Assembly: GCA_964609085.1 (NCBI GenBank)
Contig: CAZSRZ010000007.1
Location: 15,598 to 79,597 of the forward strand
DNA length: 64,000 bases
DNA from: JANPLG01 sp964609085
GTDB lineage: Bacteria > Armatimonadota > SYMT01
Direction: 5' to 3'
The translations under genes were made by a program, and so were the position numbers. Below, one piece after another: positions 28,123 to 38,400 of this stretch (its first letter is position 1; every line of letters starts with the position of its first letter). The notes beneath the pieces are model-generated. The model saw nothing but the letters and a program-made list of their open reading frames with translations. It was not told where the DNA came from and searched no databases.

Positions 28123-29294
28123 AGATCCTGCTCATCACGGACAAGTTCGTCCCCGAGCGGGGAGGAAGCCAGATCATCTTCGGCCAGACCTATCGCAACC
28201 TGCCCGGACACGAAGTCACCGTGTTGACCCGAGCGTGGCCCGGCGCCGAAGCCGCCGATGCCGCGTACCCTCACCGCATCGTTCGGGTACCCTACAGCCG
28301 CGTGCCGCGGCTCCGAAGCCCGCTCCTTTGGGCCCGGCTCGCGCGCTCTGCCCGCGACCTCTGTCGCGCGGAAGGCTTCGACCAGATCCATTGCGGTCAA
28401 ACGGTCGAGACCGGCCCGGCCGGGACTCTCCTGGCCCAGCGCCTGGCTCGGCCGTCGCTGGTGCACACGTTTGCCGAGGACGTCACCACATGGATGAGGC
28501 ATCCGCTCTACACACCGATGATGCGCGGTGCCCTGCGGAGGGCCACCCTGGTCACCAGCATCTGCCGCTACACCCTCGACTACCTGGCACAACTCGGCGT
28601 GCAGCGAAACCGCGTCCGGCTGCAGTACCCCGGTGTCAACCCGGATGAATGGCGCCCCACCGGCGGTCAAGCTGAAATCCGCCGACGATTCGGGCTGGAG
28701 GGCAAGCGGGTCCTGGTCACCGTCAGTCGGCTGATCCCGCGGAAGGGGCAAGATGTCGTGCTTCAGTCTCTGCCTCAGGTGCTGTCGGCCGCGCCGGATG
28801 CCGTCTATCTCATCGTGGGAGGGGGGCCGGAAGAGGCTCGACTGCGCCGCCTGGCCGAGGACCTGGGAGTGAGCAAACACGTGCGCTGGGCTGGGAGCAT
28901 TCCGCACGCGGCGGCCGTAGATTACTACCACGCCGCGGATCTATTCGTGATGCCCAACCGCAGGATGCCGAACGGCGACATTGAGGGGTTCGGGCTCGTG
29001 TTTCTGGAGGCGAACGCCTGCGGCTTGCCCGTCATCGGCGGGCGGTCAGGCGGTGCCGTGGACGCGATTGCGCACGGGGAGAGCGGGTACCTGGTCGAAC
29101 CAACGGTTGTGGACGACGTGGCGACCCGGTTGATCGAATTGCTGCGGAACAGAGAGCAGGCTCGCGAAATGGGTCGGCAGGGCGAGGCTCGCGTGCGTCG
29201 AGAGTTCACCTGGGAGCACAGCGGCGCCGCACTGGCCGCAACCATTGAGGCCGCCGCGGCGGCGACCCGGCAAGAGATCTCCGCGCGTGGCTGA
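28119..29294 (+). CDS. GT4-family glycosyltransferase (PimB-like)
   Basis: A 391-residue GT-B enzyme. The N-terminus has ITDKFVPERGGSQ, the C-terminal domain VSRLIPRKGQD, VGGGPEEARL and MPNGDIEGFGLVFLEANACG with Glu-x7-Glu. The pattern GPEE...L and the extended N-G-D-I-E-G-F-G loop are typical of PimB/phosphatidylinositol mannosyltransferase-like members. Chosen start ATG 28119 overlaps the previous stop (ATGA). Confidence 0.9.
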   Translation: MKILLITDKFVPERGGSQIIFGQTYRNLPGHEVTVLTRAWPGAEAADAAYPHRIVRVPYSRVPRLRSPLLWARLARSARDLCRAEGFDQIHCGQTVETGPAGTLLAQRLARPSLVHTFAEDVTTWMRHPLYTPMMRGALRRATLVTSICRYTLDYLAQLGVQRNRVRLQYPGVNPDEWRPTGGQAEIRRRFGLEGKRVLVTVSRLIPRKGQDVVLQSLPQVLSAAPDAVYLIVGGGPEEARLRRLAEDLGVSKHVRWAGSIPHAAAVDYYHAADLFVMPNRRMPNGDIEGFGLVFLEANACGLPVIGGRSGGAVDAIAHGESGYLVEPTVVDDVATRLIELLRNREQAREMGRQGEARVRREFTWEHSGAALAATIEAAAAATRQEISARG

Positions 29295-30222
29295 CTCCAA
29301 CCGACCGCCCCTCGTCGCTGCGATCGGATTGCGCCCTATCCTGGCCTGTCCCACCTGCCGAGGCCCATTGGCAGACGATGTCGACGGGCTGGCGTGCGAG
29401 CCGTGCGCCGTCCGCTACCCCGTGCGGGACGGTGTGCCGATCCTGCTGGCGGGTGCCGTCGCCGCACCCGAAGGCATCCGGAGTTCACGAATTGAGGTCG
29501 GCCAGTCTGCCTGGGTTCGTGCCGCCAAGCGCATCATCCGCGTCCCCAGCCCGACCTTCGAAACCGGACAGCTCCGCGCGCAACTCCCCAGTTTTTTGGC
29601 CCGCTTTCCGCATGAGGCCGTGCTGGCGAGCGTGGGTTCGGCGGACCTCCGCTACGGTCGCAACCTCACCAACATCGACCTGATCCACACACCAGGAGTC
29701 GATCTCGTCGGCGATGCTACGCGCCTTCCGTTGGCGACGGGCAGCGTGGACGGGATCGTGTGCCGGCGGGTACTTGAGCACGTGCGGAAGCCCAGCATGG
29801 CGGTCACCGAATTCCTGCGGGTGCTGAAGCCGGGCGGGATGGTCTGGTGCGAGATCCCGTTCATGCAGGGCTTTCACCCGACCCCGACGGACTTCCAGAG
29901 ATACACTCGCGATGGCCTCGAGGATCTTTTCGACCAGTTCGAGATCGTCGACTCCGGCGTCGCCCTCGGGCCGAGCAGCACGCTCTCCTGGGTGCTCCGC
30001 GAGTACCTCGCTATCCTCTTCGCCTTCAATTCACCCCTCCTCTACCGGATCAACGAGCGGCTGTTCAGTTGGCTGACACTGCCCGTGAAGTTCCTTGACG
30101 TCTTCACCTCACGCAGCCGGTTCGCCGGCCAGATAGCCAGCAGCTTCTACATCGTCGCGCGCAAGCCAGCGGCTGCGCCGGACGAACATCCCCCCCATCC
30201 CACCGTTCTCCAAGCCACATGA
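29287..30222 (+). CDS. Methyltransferase-like protein with Trm112-type zinc ribbon
   Basis: A 311-residue protein. The N-terminal 45 residues have two Cys pairs (CPTC, CEPC) followed by YPVRDGVPILL, a Trm112/YcaR-like ribbon. The middle part has the late methyltransferase motifs RRVLEHVRKP and LKPGGMVWCEIPF, but the usual glycine-rich SAM motif I is not recognisable (ASVGSADLRYG stands in its place). The C-terminal region contains one hydrophobic helix. It is probably a methyltransferase relative acting on glycan precursors, possibly with altered cofactor binding. GTG 29287 overlaps the previous gene by eight bases. Confidence 0.72.
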   Translation: MADSNRPPLVAAIGLRPILACPTCRGPLADDVDGLACEPCAVRYPVRDGVPILLAGAVAAPEGIRSSRIEVGQSAWVRAAKRIIRVPSPTFETGQLRAQLPSFLARFPHEAVLASVGSADLRYGRNLTNIDLIHTPGVDLVGDATRLPLATGSVDGIVCRRVLEHVRKPSMAVTEFLRVLKPGGMVWCEIPFMQGFHPTPTDFQRYTRDGLEDLFDQFEIVDSGVALGPSSTLSWVLREYLAILFAFNSPLLYRINERLFSWLTLPVKFLDVFTSRSRFAGQIASSFYIVARKPAAAPDEHPPHPTVLQAT

Positions 30223-31940
30223 GCCAACCGATCGCCGTCATCGCGGGCGCCGGCCCAGCCGGACTCACCGCAGCCTATGAGTTGCTGCGGCGTACGGACA
30301 TCCATCCCATCGTTCTCGAAGCCACCTCCGCGATTGGCGGCATCGCGCAAACCTACAACTACAAGGGCAATCGGATTGACATCGGCGGCCACCGGTTCTT
30401 CTCCAAGAGCGATCGCGTGATGGATTGGTGGTTCAACATCCTGCCGATCCAAGGGGCTCCCGCCTCGGACACCGAGAAGTGGGGCCACGAGATCGACTAC
30501 GCCACAGACGCAGTACTCAACTACCTCTGTCCGGAATGCCTGCCGGATCTCGGCCCGGGTCTCGCAGCTATCAAGGGGGCAAGCCTGGACGGTACTGTCC
30601 TCCGCCGTCCCGCTCCGGATCCCCAGCTTGAGGACGAGGTGATGCTGCAGCGACCCCGGCTGTCGCGCATCTACTATCACCGGCATTTCTTCCCCTACCC
30701 CCTGGAGATCACGCTGCGCGTGGCCGCGCGGCTGGGCCTCTGGAACACGGCGTTGATCGGATTGAGCTACATCCGATCCCGCGTCGCTCCCCTCCGCGAT
30801 GAGACCTACCTGGATGCGTTCTTCATCAACCGCTTCGGCCGACGCCTCTACGAGACGTTTTTCCGAGACTACACGGAAAAGGTCTGGGGCGTGCCCTGCA
30901 GCGAGATTCGCGCCGACTGGGGAGCCCAGCGTGTGAAGGGACTTTCGCTCCAACGGGCCGTGGTCACAGCGGTGCGCGATCTCCTGAGCAGCGACTTTCA
31001 ACGCGCCCAAAAGGCGCGAGAGACCAGTCTCATCACCCGCTTCTACTACCCAAAGTACGGGCCTGGGCAGATGTGGGAGACGGTGACGCGACAGATCCAG
31101 GCGGCCGGGGCGGATGTCCGCTTTCGGCATCAGGTGCGGGGCGTCCGGATGGAGGGCGACCGCGTCGCGGCGGTAGAGGTGCACGATCTGGACAGCGGCG
31201 AGACGAGCGAAATCGCCTGCGACTACTTTTTCTCCACCATGCCGGTGAAGCACCTGATCGCGGGGATCCAACCGGCCCCGCCCGCGGAGGTGCGCGAGGT
31301 CGCGGACGGTCTCGTCTACCGCGACTTTCTCACCGTTGGCTTGCTCGTCCGAAAGCTCCACGTGCAGGAGCAGGGAAAGCCTGTGGCGACCGAGGTTCCG
31401 GACAACTGGATCTACATCCAGGAGGGGGGCGTCCGAGTAGGCCGGGTCCAGGTGTTCAACAACTGGAGCCCCTATCTCGTCGCGGACAGCGAGAACACGA
31501 CCTGGATCGGCCTGGAGTACTTCGTCAACGAGGGGGACGACCTCTGGTCCATGGCGGACGACTCGCTCATCCGCCTCGGTGTGGAAGAGATGGAGCGCAT
31601 CGGCTTCATCCAGGGAGCCGATGTGCTCGATGGCTGCGTGCTGCGGATGCCGAAAGCGTACCCCGCCTACTTCGGGAGCTACGATCGGCTGGACGTGGTG
31701 CGCAAGTGGGTCGGCGGCATTCCCAACCTCTTCCTGGTAGGGCGGAATGGGATGCACCGTTACAACAACCAGGATCACAGCATGCTCACGGCCATGATGG
31801 CCGTCGACAACATCGTCGAGGGGCGGGTCGACAAAGAGAATCTCTGGGAGGTGAACCTGGAGATGGTCTACCACGAGGTCAAAGACGCGCCGGCCGCGCC
31901 TGCCGATGCCGCCGCGCCCGGGTCCACCTCCCGCGCCTGA
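30219..31940 (+). CDS. FAD-dependent oxidoreductase/mutase, UDP-galactopyranose-mutase-like
   Basis: A 573-residue flavoprotein. The dinucleotide motif GAGPAGLTAA is at residues 10-19 and IDIGGHRFFSKSD follows. The C-terminal FAD-contact region is VGRNGMHRYNNQDHSM. The family (protoporphyrinogen oxidase/UGM-like, about 500-570 residues) is recurrent in polysaccharide clusters, where it is often annotated only as amine oxidase or UDP-GALP mutase-like. It could convert a pyranose donor into a furanose or oxidise a sugar; this is inference. ATG overlaps the preceding stop, and a run rich in Ala-Pro ends the protein. Confidence 0.85.
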   Translation: MSQPIAVIAGAGPAGLTAAYELLRRTDIHPIVLEATSAIGGIAQTYNYKGNRIDIGGHRFFSKSDRVMDWWFNILPIQGAPASDTEKWGHEIDYATDAVLNYLCPECLPDLGPGLAAIKGASLDGTVLRRPAPDPQLEDEVMLQRPRLSRIYYHRHFFPYPLEITLRVAARLGLWNTALIGLSYIRSRVAPLRDETYLDAFFINRFGRRLYETFFRDYTEKVWGVPCSEIRADWGAQRVKGLSLQRAVVTAVRDLLSSDFQRAQKARETSLITRFYYPKYGPGQMWETVTRQIQAAGADVRFRHQVRGVRMEGDRVAAVEVHDLDSGETSEIACDYFFSTMPVKHLIAGIQPAPPAEVREVADGLVYRDFLTVGLLVRKLHVQEQGKPVATEVPDNWIYIQEGGVRVGRVQVFNNWSPYLVADSENTTWIGLEYFVNEGDDLWSMADDSLIRLGVEEMERIGFIQGADVLDGCVLRMPKAYPAYFGSYDRLDVVRKWVGGIPNLFLVGRNGMHRYNNQDHSMLTAMMAVDNIVEGRVDKENLWEVNLEMVYHEVKDAPAAPADAAAPGSTSRA

Positions 31941-31986
31941 CTGGCGCTCGCCGAACACATCACACAGGGACCTGAAGGCAGAGTCG

Positions 31987-33504
31987 TTGACCAGCGCTCG
32001 CATTCCCTCGGCCAGGAGCCTGCTCCTGATCTGCCTCGCCATCCTGGCGGGCGCGGCCGTGCTCAACGCCCTGACGGCGGCGGTCACGGAGAGCGGCGCG
32101 GATGAGGACATCTTCCGCTACGTGGGCATGGCCTGGCAGCGAGGAGATCTGCCCTACCGCGACGCGGTCGAGAACAAACCCCCGCTGGTGTTCCTCTTCT
32201 GGAGGCTTTTCTGGGCTGCCCCGCTCCTCGGTCGATGGGCCGGTGTGCTCCTTACCTGTGTCACCGCCGGGCTGATTTCGGGGGTTGCCGCAGCACTTTG
32301 GGACGATCCACGCGCCCGCTGTGCGGGACCGATCGCGCTGGTGGCCCTCTGTTCGCCGTCGCTAGGGCAGCCGTTCGGCGATACGGAGACGATTGGCGGC
32401 GTCTTTGCCATCGCCGCGATCTGGCTCGTCCTCGGTAGCAAGTCAGTAGGTCTCGCGATCGGCCGTGTTGGCGGCGCCGGGTGCCTGGTCGGGCTGGCCA
32501 CGCTGGCCAAACCGGTGTACGGAATCGAGTTTCTAGCCCTGCTGGGGCTTATCTGCCTGCGGACGGGGGGCAATCAGCGCCCGCGACTGCTCCTGACTGC
32601 CTTGGGCAGCGGCCTGCTGCCCTGGGCAGTCATGGCCGCCTACTTCTCATCCCAGGGATGCCTTGCCGACTTCGTGCGGTACGGCACCGGTTATCTGGGA
32701 GCACCAGGCACGAGCCGCAGCTTGCATGAGTCGATGGGGGTTCTGCCCACCATCCTCACAGCCCGGCTTGCTTCCCCTGCGGTCATGACGGTAGTGGTCC
32801 TCGGCATCGTGGGTTTGGCGCAGGGGCGGCGGCGGTCGAAGGTAGGCCCCACCGTCCTGCTGTGCGGCGGTTGGGCGGCGCTGGTCGCGGCCGCCATCCT
32901 GGCACAGGGCTGGGCCTGGGATCACCAATTCAAGCAACTGATTCTCCCGCTTGCGCTGTTGGCCGGGGGCGCTTTTGCGGCGAGTGCCGGGCAGAAGGAG
33001 ACCAACCCCGCAGGGGCCGTGCCTGTCCTGGCCCTGTTCGGCGCGGCGCTGGCCGTCGGTGCTCCACTCATCGGCAATGTGTCCACGTGGCGAGGTTGGC
33101 GGGCCGCCGGACTACCGGTGCCACAGCCGGGGGTAGAGGTGGGCCTTGTCACGCGGGTGACCGGGCCTGAGGAGAGGATCTGGGGATTCCCGCGGCACTC
33201 GCTTCACCTCACGGCCGGCCGGCTCTCGGCATCCCGGTTCTTCTCCCCGATCTTCCTGGGTGGACCGGAAGTGCAAGCTGAATTGTTCGGGCGACTGGAG
33301 GCTGGAAGGGCGGCGGCGATCTTCGTCGATTGGCCGGCGGTCGACGCGGAGGCGATTGACGCGCCGTTCGCACCCGCGTTGCGCCCGGCCTTTCGGGCGC
33401 GGTTGGAGCAGTTGCTCCGCACTCGGTTCGATCGGGCAGGGGAGGCGGGGACCTGGACGGCGTATCGGTATCGGAACTCCGTGACAGACCGGGGGGAGAG
33501 GTAG
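31987..33504 (+). CDS. GT39-family (GT-C) membrane glycosyltransferase
   Basis: A 505-residue polytopic protein. After the first membrane segment the periplasmic loop has the catalytic acidic motif ADEDIFRY and YRDAVENKPP, the Glu/Asp and Lys-Pro-Pro pattern of GT39/ArnT-like enzymes, which use polyprenyl-phosphate sugars. About ten further membrane segments and a soluble C-terminal domain follow. TTG 31987 is chosen because it sits directly before the basic residues and first membrane helix; upstream starts add a Pro-rich stretch. There is a 46-base gap to the previous gene. Confidence 0.82.
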   Translation: MTSARIPSARSLLLICLAILAGAAVLNALTAAVTESGADEDIFRYVGMAWQRGDLPYRDAVENKPPLVFLFWRLFWAAPLLGRWAGVLLTCVTAGLISGVAAALWDDPRARCAGPIALVALCSPSLGQPFGDTETIGGVFAIAAIWLVLGSKSVGLAIGRVGGAGCLVGLATLAKPVYGIEFLALLGLICLRTGGNQRPRLLLTALGSGLLPWAVMAAYFSSQGCLADFVRYGTGYLGAPGTSRSLHESMGVLPTILTARLASPAVMTVVVLGIVGLAQGRRRSKVGPTVLLCGGWAALVAAAILAQGWAWDHQFKQLILPLALLAGGAFAASAGQKETNPAGAVPVLALFGAALAVGAPLIGNVSTWRGWRAAGLPVPQPGVEVGLVTRVTGPEERIWGFPRHSLHLTAGRLSASRFFSPIFLGGPEVQAELFGRLEAGRAAAIFVDWPAVDAEAIDAPFAPALRPAFRARLEQLLRTRFDRAGEAGTWTAYRYRNSVTDRGER

Positions 33505-33505
33505 C

Positions 33506-34453
33506 GTGAGTTCCAGAGAACGGCGGACCCGTGCGGACTTCGTCCGACATCGCAACGCGGACTCCCCCGCCCGCGTGGAGAGCCGGTCCGGCGATGCGCT
33601 CTCTCCGGCCGGCCCCCGGGTGAGCATCCTCATCCCCACTGCCGACGGCGACCGCCATGGCTACCTGGACAAGCTTCTCGAACAGATCAGGTCGCAGACC
33701 TACCAGGACCTGGAGGTGCTCCTGATCCAGGGTGACACACGCCAGGGTCGCGCCATCAATCTCGGTGCGGAGCACGCTCGCGGCGAGTTTCTCTTGACTT
33801 TCGACGACGACACTTCTCTGGGCACCCCCGAAGTGATTGCCGCCCTCGTTGACGCCATGGATGCCGACGCGAGCATCGGCATGGCGGGGGTCGAGAACCG
33901 CGTCCCCGACGACGCCTCCCCGTTTGTCCGGCAGTTGATGCGCGAAGTGCCCCGGCGATGCTCCCCGCCGGTTCAGGAGGTCACGGACAGCGACATGGCG
34001 GAGCACCCATGCCTGATGATGCGCAAGGAGTTGTTCTACCGGGTGGGCGGAGAACACGAGATCGTCCCCCGTGGCCTGGACCCCTACCTAAGGCGCGAGT
34101 TCCGCGCCGCGGGAGCCCGCGTGGTGGTGATCCCGGGCGTGTGGATTCACCATCTGCCGCCGCCGACCTTCCGCATCGCCATGCGGCAGTTCTTCAGAAA
34201 CGGTCGGATGTCATCACTGGTGAGCCGCCGGTTTCCCGACCTCGCGCTGGACAACGCGCTCTCGCATGGCGGCGCGGACATCAAGGCGCAGCCGGTCCTC
34301 CTGCGAGCACTTCGGCACGCCGGTCGGATGCTGAACGCTCTGGTGCAGGGCCGATGGGTCTATCTGGCGACTTCTGCGGCGTACGGCCTCGGTGCATTGC
34401 GCGGTCGACTGGAGCGCGTTGAGCCCACACAGCGCGGAGACGGCTCTGGCTAA
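33506..34453 (+). CDS. GT2-family glycosyltransferase
   Basis: A 315-residue GT-A enzyme with about 35 extra Arg-rich residues before the core VSILIPTADGD. The metal site is TFDDDT, followed by MAGVENRVPDD and HPCLMMRKELF. The GTG start lies one base after the previous stop and has GGGGGGAGAGG upstream. The last 60 residues are basic and may lie on the membrane. Donor unknown. Confidence 0.86.
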   Translation: MSSRERRTRADFVRHRNADSPARVESRSGDALSPAGPRVSILIPTADGDRHGYLDKLLEQIRSQTYQDLEVLLIQGDTRQGRAINLGAEHARGEFLLTFDDDTSLGTPEVIAALVDAMDADASIGMAGVENRVPDDASPFVRQLMREVPRRCSPPVQEVTDSDMAEHPCLMMRKELFYRVGGEHEIVPRGLDPYLRREFRAAGARVVVIPGVWIHHLPPPTFRIAMRQFFRNGRMSSLVSRRFPDLALDNALSHGGADIKAQPVLLRALRHAGRMLNALVQGRWVYLATSAAYGLGALRGRLERVEPTQRGDGSG

Positions 34454-35330
34454 TCCAGGCCCACCGCCCTGCCCGGTCTGTCGCGGCACCGACTTCGGAC
34501 CGGCACAAGCAGGTTCGCGGCTCCGGCCCTGCCGTGGCTGTGGCGTACTGCTAAACGACCGGGCCGTCACCCGCGTGGAAGAGGAGCGGCTCTACGATCA
34601 CTGTGCCAGTGTTCCCGGGTCCGACCAGAGTGCGGCCGCGGCGGCGCAGCTTGAGTTCGCGCTCCGACGGATGGGGAAGCCGGCGACCGAGATCTCGGTG
34701 CTCGATATCGGCTGCGGACGAGGCGCGTTCCTCATCGCGGCCCGGTCGGCGGGGGCGCGCGTGATGGGGCTGGAGCTCGACCCGGCTTCCGTCGCCGTAT
34801 GCCGGGAGGCGAACGTCCCGGTCGTCCAGGGTTCCGTCTTCGACGTGGGCGTGCCCACTGGTCCCTGGTCCCTCATCACCTTTTGGGACGTTCTCGATCA
34901 TCTTGAGGATCCTGCCGCCGCCGTCCGCCTGGCGCTGGAGGCGCTGTCGCCGGGAGGGGTGCTCGTTGCTCGAGGGAGGAACGCGCGCATCCATCTGGCC
35001 CTCCGCCGCCTCTACCGCGGGCTGCGGCCCATCGCCGTCCGCCTGGGCGTGCGCGACCCCAGCGTCGTGCATCGCTGGGGATTTGACCGGCGCCACTGGC
35101 GTCGGTTGCTCGAGGATGCGGGTCTGAGCGGTGTGGAACTGGCGTCGGGAGTGCCTACTCCGGGCGACCGATATGGTGCCCTCGGATCCCGTCGACTCGC
35201 CGGTGGCATCAAGACCGCCGGGGGCGGTGTCGCCCGCTTCATCGCCACGCTCAGCGGAGGGCGGTGCGACATCTTCCCATCCGTTCTGGTGAGCGGCAGT
35301 CGGCACGTGGCACTCTCCCCGGACCAGTGA
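34419..35330 (+). CDS. Class I SAM-dependent methyltransferase with N-terminal Cys pairs
   Basis: About 303 residues. The N-terminus has CPVC and CRGC zinc-ribbon-like pairs; SAM motif I is VLDIGCGRGAF, the acidic position GLELDPAS, then FWDVLDHLEDP and LSPGGVLV. Same architecture as the methyltransferase at 21825. The start is uncertain: TTG 34419 overlaps the preceding gene by 35 bases, GTG 34392 lies further upstream and CTG 34446 inside. After its stop there are 70 bases before the AsnB fusion. Confidence 0.84.
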   Translation: MSPHSAETALANPGPPPCPVCRGTDFGPAQAGSRLRPCRGCGVLLNDRAVTRVEEERLYDHCASVPGSDQSAAAAAQLEFALRRMGKPATEISVLDIGCGRGAFLIAARSAGARVMGLELDPASVAVCREANVPVVQGSVFDVGVPTGPWSLITFWDVLDHLEDPAAAVRLALEALSPGGVLVARGRNARIHLALRRLYRGLRPIAVRLGVRDPSVVHRWGFDRRHWRRLLEDAGLSGVELASGVPTPGDRYGALGSRRLAGGIKTAGGGVARFIATLSGGRCDIFPSVLVSGSRHVALSPDQ

Positions 35331-35400
35331 CTACTCCCCACTCGCGAACTGGGCTTTCTTTGCTGCCTGCGGCGGCCCCTGCTGGGCTACAACCTCTTCT

Positions 35401-38400
35401 GTGTGCGGAATAGTCGGCTACATAGCCCGGAGCGAGAACGACGTCGACCTGGACCTGCTCCAGCGGATGAACGACGCCTTGTTGCACCGCGGCCCGGACG
35501 AAGAGGGGTCCTACCGGTCCCCAGCCGGCAGGGAGCGCCCGGTCGCCTGCCTGGCCATGCGTCGCCTGAGCATCATCGACCTATCCACCGGCAAGCAGCC
35601 GATCGGAAACGAAGCCGGCACCGTGTGGATCGTCTACAACGGCGAGGTCTACAACCACGAACAGTTGCGGCGAGAGCTGGAGGGACTGGGCCACCGGTTC
35701 CGCACGCGGAGCGACACCGAAGCGATCCTGCACGCCTATGAGGAGTGGGGAGCGGCGTGCGTGCACCGCCTCCGCGGGATGTTTGCCTTCGCGATCTGGG
35801 ACGAGCCTCGGAACCGCCTCTTTATGGCTCGGGATGCGGTCGGCATCAAGCCGCTCTACTGGGTGCAGACCGCAGCCCGTTTCCTGTTCGCATCGGAGAT
35901 CAAGGCGCTACTCCTGGACAGCGATGTGCCTCGGCGAATGAACAGGGCGGCCCTGCCGCACTTTCTCAGCTTCCTCTACGTTCCGCCGCCGGAGACCCTG
36001 TTCGAAGGCGTCCACCAGCTCCCGCCAGGCCACCACCTGACGTGGGAGAATGGCGAACTCCATGTGGAAGAGTGGTGGCCCGGCCCCCACACCATCGTCG
36101 ATCCCGAACCGCCCTCGCCTGCGGGCGCACAGGACGTGTGGAGTGTGCTGCGAGAGTCGGTCGAAGCCCACATGATCGCCGACGTCCCGCTCGGCGCCTT
36201 TCTGAGCGGCGGGATTGACTCCACCCTCATCGTGGCGCTGATGGCGGAGCTCTCCAGCCGACCGGTGAAGACTTACTCCGTGGGTTTCAGCGACGCCGGT
36301 CTCTACGATGAGACGCCGCACGCCCGGAAGGTGGCGGCCAGATTCCGCACGGACCATCGAGAGGTCCACGTTGGGCCGGATGCCGTTCGCCTGCTGCCCC
36401 GCATCCTGCGCCATCTCGATGAACCGCTGGCCGACGCATCGGTGATCCCCAATTACCTCGTCGCCCAACTCGCCCGGCAGGACGTAAAGGTGGCATTGAC
36501 GGGCATCGGCGGGGACGAGTTGTTCGGGGGATATCGGCGGTACTACGGCAACGACCTAGCCCGACGCGCCCGGCTCATTCCCGGTCCCGTCCGCCGGGGG
36601 GTGCTGCTGCCGGCGCTCCGGCTGCTGCCGTCCTCCGGGGAGACGCGGCTCGGGAACGCCGGTCGGCTCGCGCGCAAATTCCTGGAGCCTCTCGACCTTG
36701 ATCCGGAGCGGCGCTACCTCGCCTGGAACGCCCACTTCAGCGAATCGATGAAGCTGCGGCTGGCCGCCGGAGGCAGTCCGCCCGACGGTCGGGCATCGAC
36801 CGATCTGCTGATTCCTCACTTCGACCGGGTCAAGCATCGGCCTTTCGCCGATCGGGCGATGTACGTCGACATCAAGAGCTACCTCCCCGGCGACCCTCTC
36901 TTCCTCGGCGACCGGATGACCATGGCGAACAGCCTGGAAGCCCGTGTGCCGTTCATCGATTCCAAAGTGATGGAGTTCGCCGCGGCCCTGCCGCTCGACC
37001 AGAAGTTGCGCGGCCGGCGAACCAAGGTGATCCTTCGGGATGCCCTGGCGGGACGGGTGCCCGATGCGATCATCGCCCGGCCGAAGCAGGGTTTCGGCAC
37101 GCCGATCGATCTGTGGCTGCGTCGCGAACTGAAACCCCTGGCCGACGTGCTGCTCAGCCCGAAGCTCCTCGCCGAGCGGGGTTACTTTGATCCTGACTAC
37201 GTCCAATGGCTGCGCGCCGAGCAGGAGGCGGGGCGTCAGGATTTCAGCCAGCACCTGTGGGCTCTTGTGGTGCTCGAACTGTGGCACCGGATGTACATCG
37301 ACACTGACCTGAGTACTCGGACGGAGCTGACTTTCTCGGATCTGGGGTTACCCGAGGTCGCAGAGCCTCCGCGTTCCGCGACCGCGCCGGCCGAGCCCCG
37401 ATCGTCCAGGCTGCGGGTGCTGATGTCGGCCGACGTAGATCCCGTTCACGTGATCGGGGGCGCGGAGCGCGTGCTGAACAACCACGCGTTGCGGTTGGCA
37501 CAGCGGGGTCACGCGGTCACGGTCCTCACACGTCGAGAGGACCCATCTCTGCCTGCGGAAGAGACCTATCGCGGCGTTCGCGTCGTGCGGCACCCGGTCC
37601 ACGGGACGGGCGCGGCCGGCTTTGTGCAGTCCGTGCTCCGGGAGGGAGGGCTCGCCTTCGCCCGCCTGATGGCAGAGGGGGGATTTGATCTGGTGAACGT
37701 GCACCAGCCCCTCGCCGGGGCTTCGGTTGTGGGGCGTGCGGAGTCCCAGCGGGTGCCGATTCTCTACACCTACCATTCGCCCTGGTCGGACGAATACCGC
37801 ACGCGGGCGACCCGGCGGAGCAGGGCGCGGGGAGTCGTGCGGTTGGCCTCGCACCTCTGGATTCATGTCAACAGCCAGCTTCGGCGCCACATGGAGCGCC
37901 GGGTGGTGACGCGTGCGGATCGCCTGCTCGTGTTGTCGGACTTCGCCGCCTCGCAGATTCGCGATCTCCACGGCGTCCCCGATGATCGGATCGCGCGCAT
38001 CCCCGGGGGCGTCGACTGTGACCGCTTCCATCCTCTGGCGGACCGGACGCAGCGGCGGCGAGAACTGGGTCTCCCGGAAGGCCCCCTCCTGTTTACCGTG
38101 CGGAATCTCGTGCCCCGGATGGGGATCGATCAACTCGTGACAGCGATGCGGCAGGTCGTCGACGCCCGGCCCGATGCGACGCTGCTTATCGGCGGCGATG
38201 GTCCGCTCCGAAGTCGGCTGCAGGAGGAGGTCCGCGAGCTTCACCTGCAGGAGCACGTGCGCTTCACGGGCTTCATCGACGAGGCAACGCTCCCCGACCA
38301 CTACGCCTGTGCGGACATCTTCGTGCTTCCGACGCGAAGCCTGGAAGGATTCGGGCTGGTGACTGTGGAGGCGATGGCATGCGGCACGCCGGTTCTCGGC

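Noticed and set aside
30147..32111. A 654-codon open frame on the - strand
   Set aside because: It lies exactly opposite the UGM-like flavoprotein, which has clear motifs. Its translation is rich in His, Arg, Val and Leu with no domain; a shadow caused by high GC and codon bias.
35331..35400. Promoter in the 70-base gap before the AsnB-GT4 gene
   Set aside because: I found no pair of boxes at proper distance; the gap may be simply a spacer.
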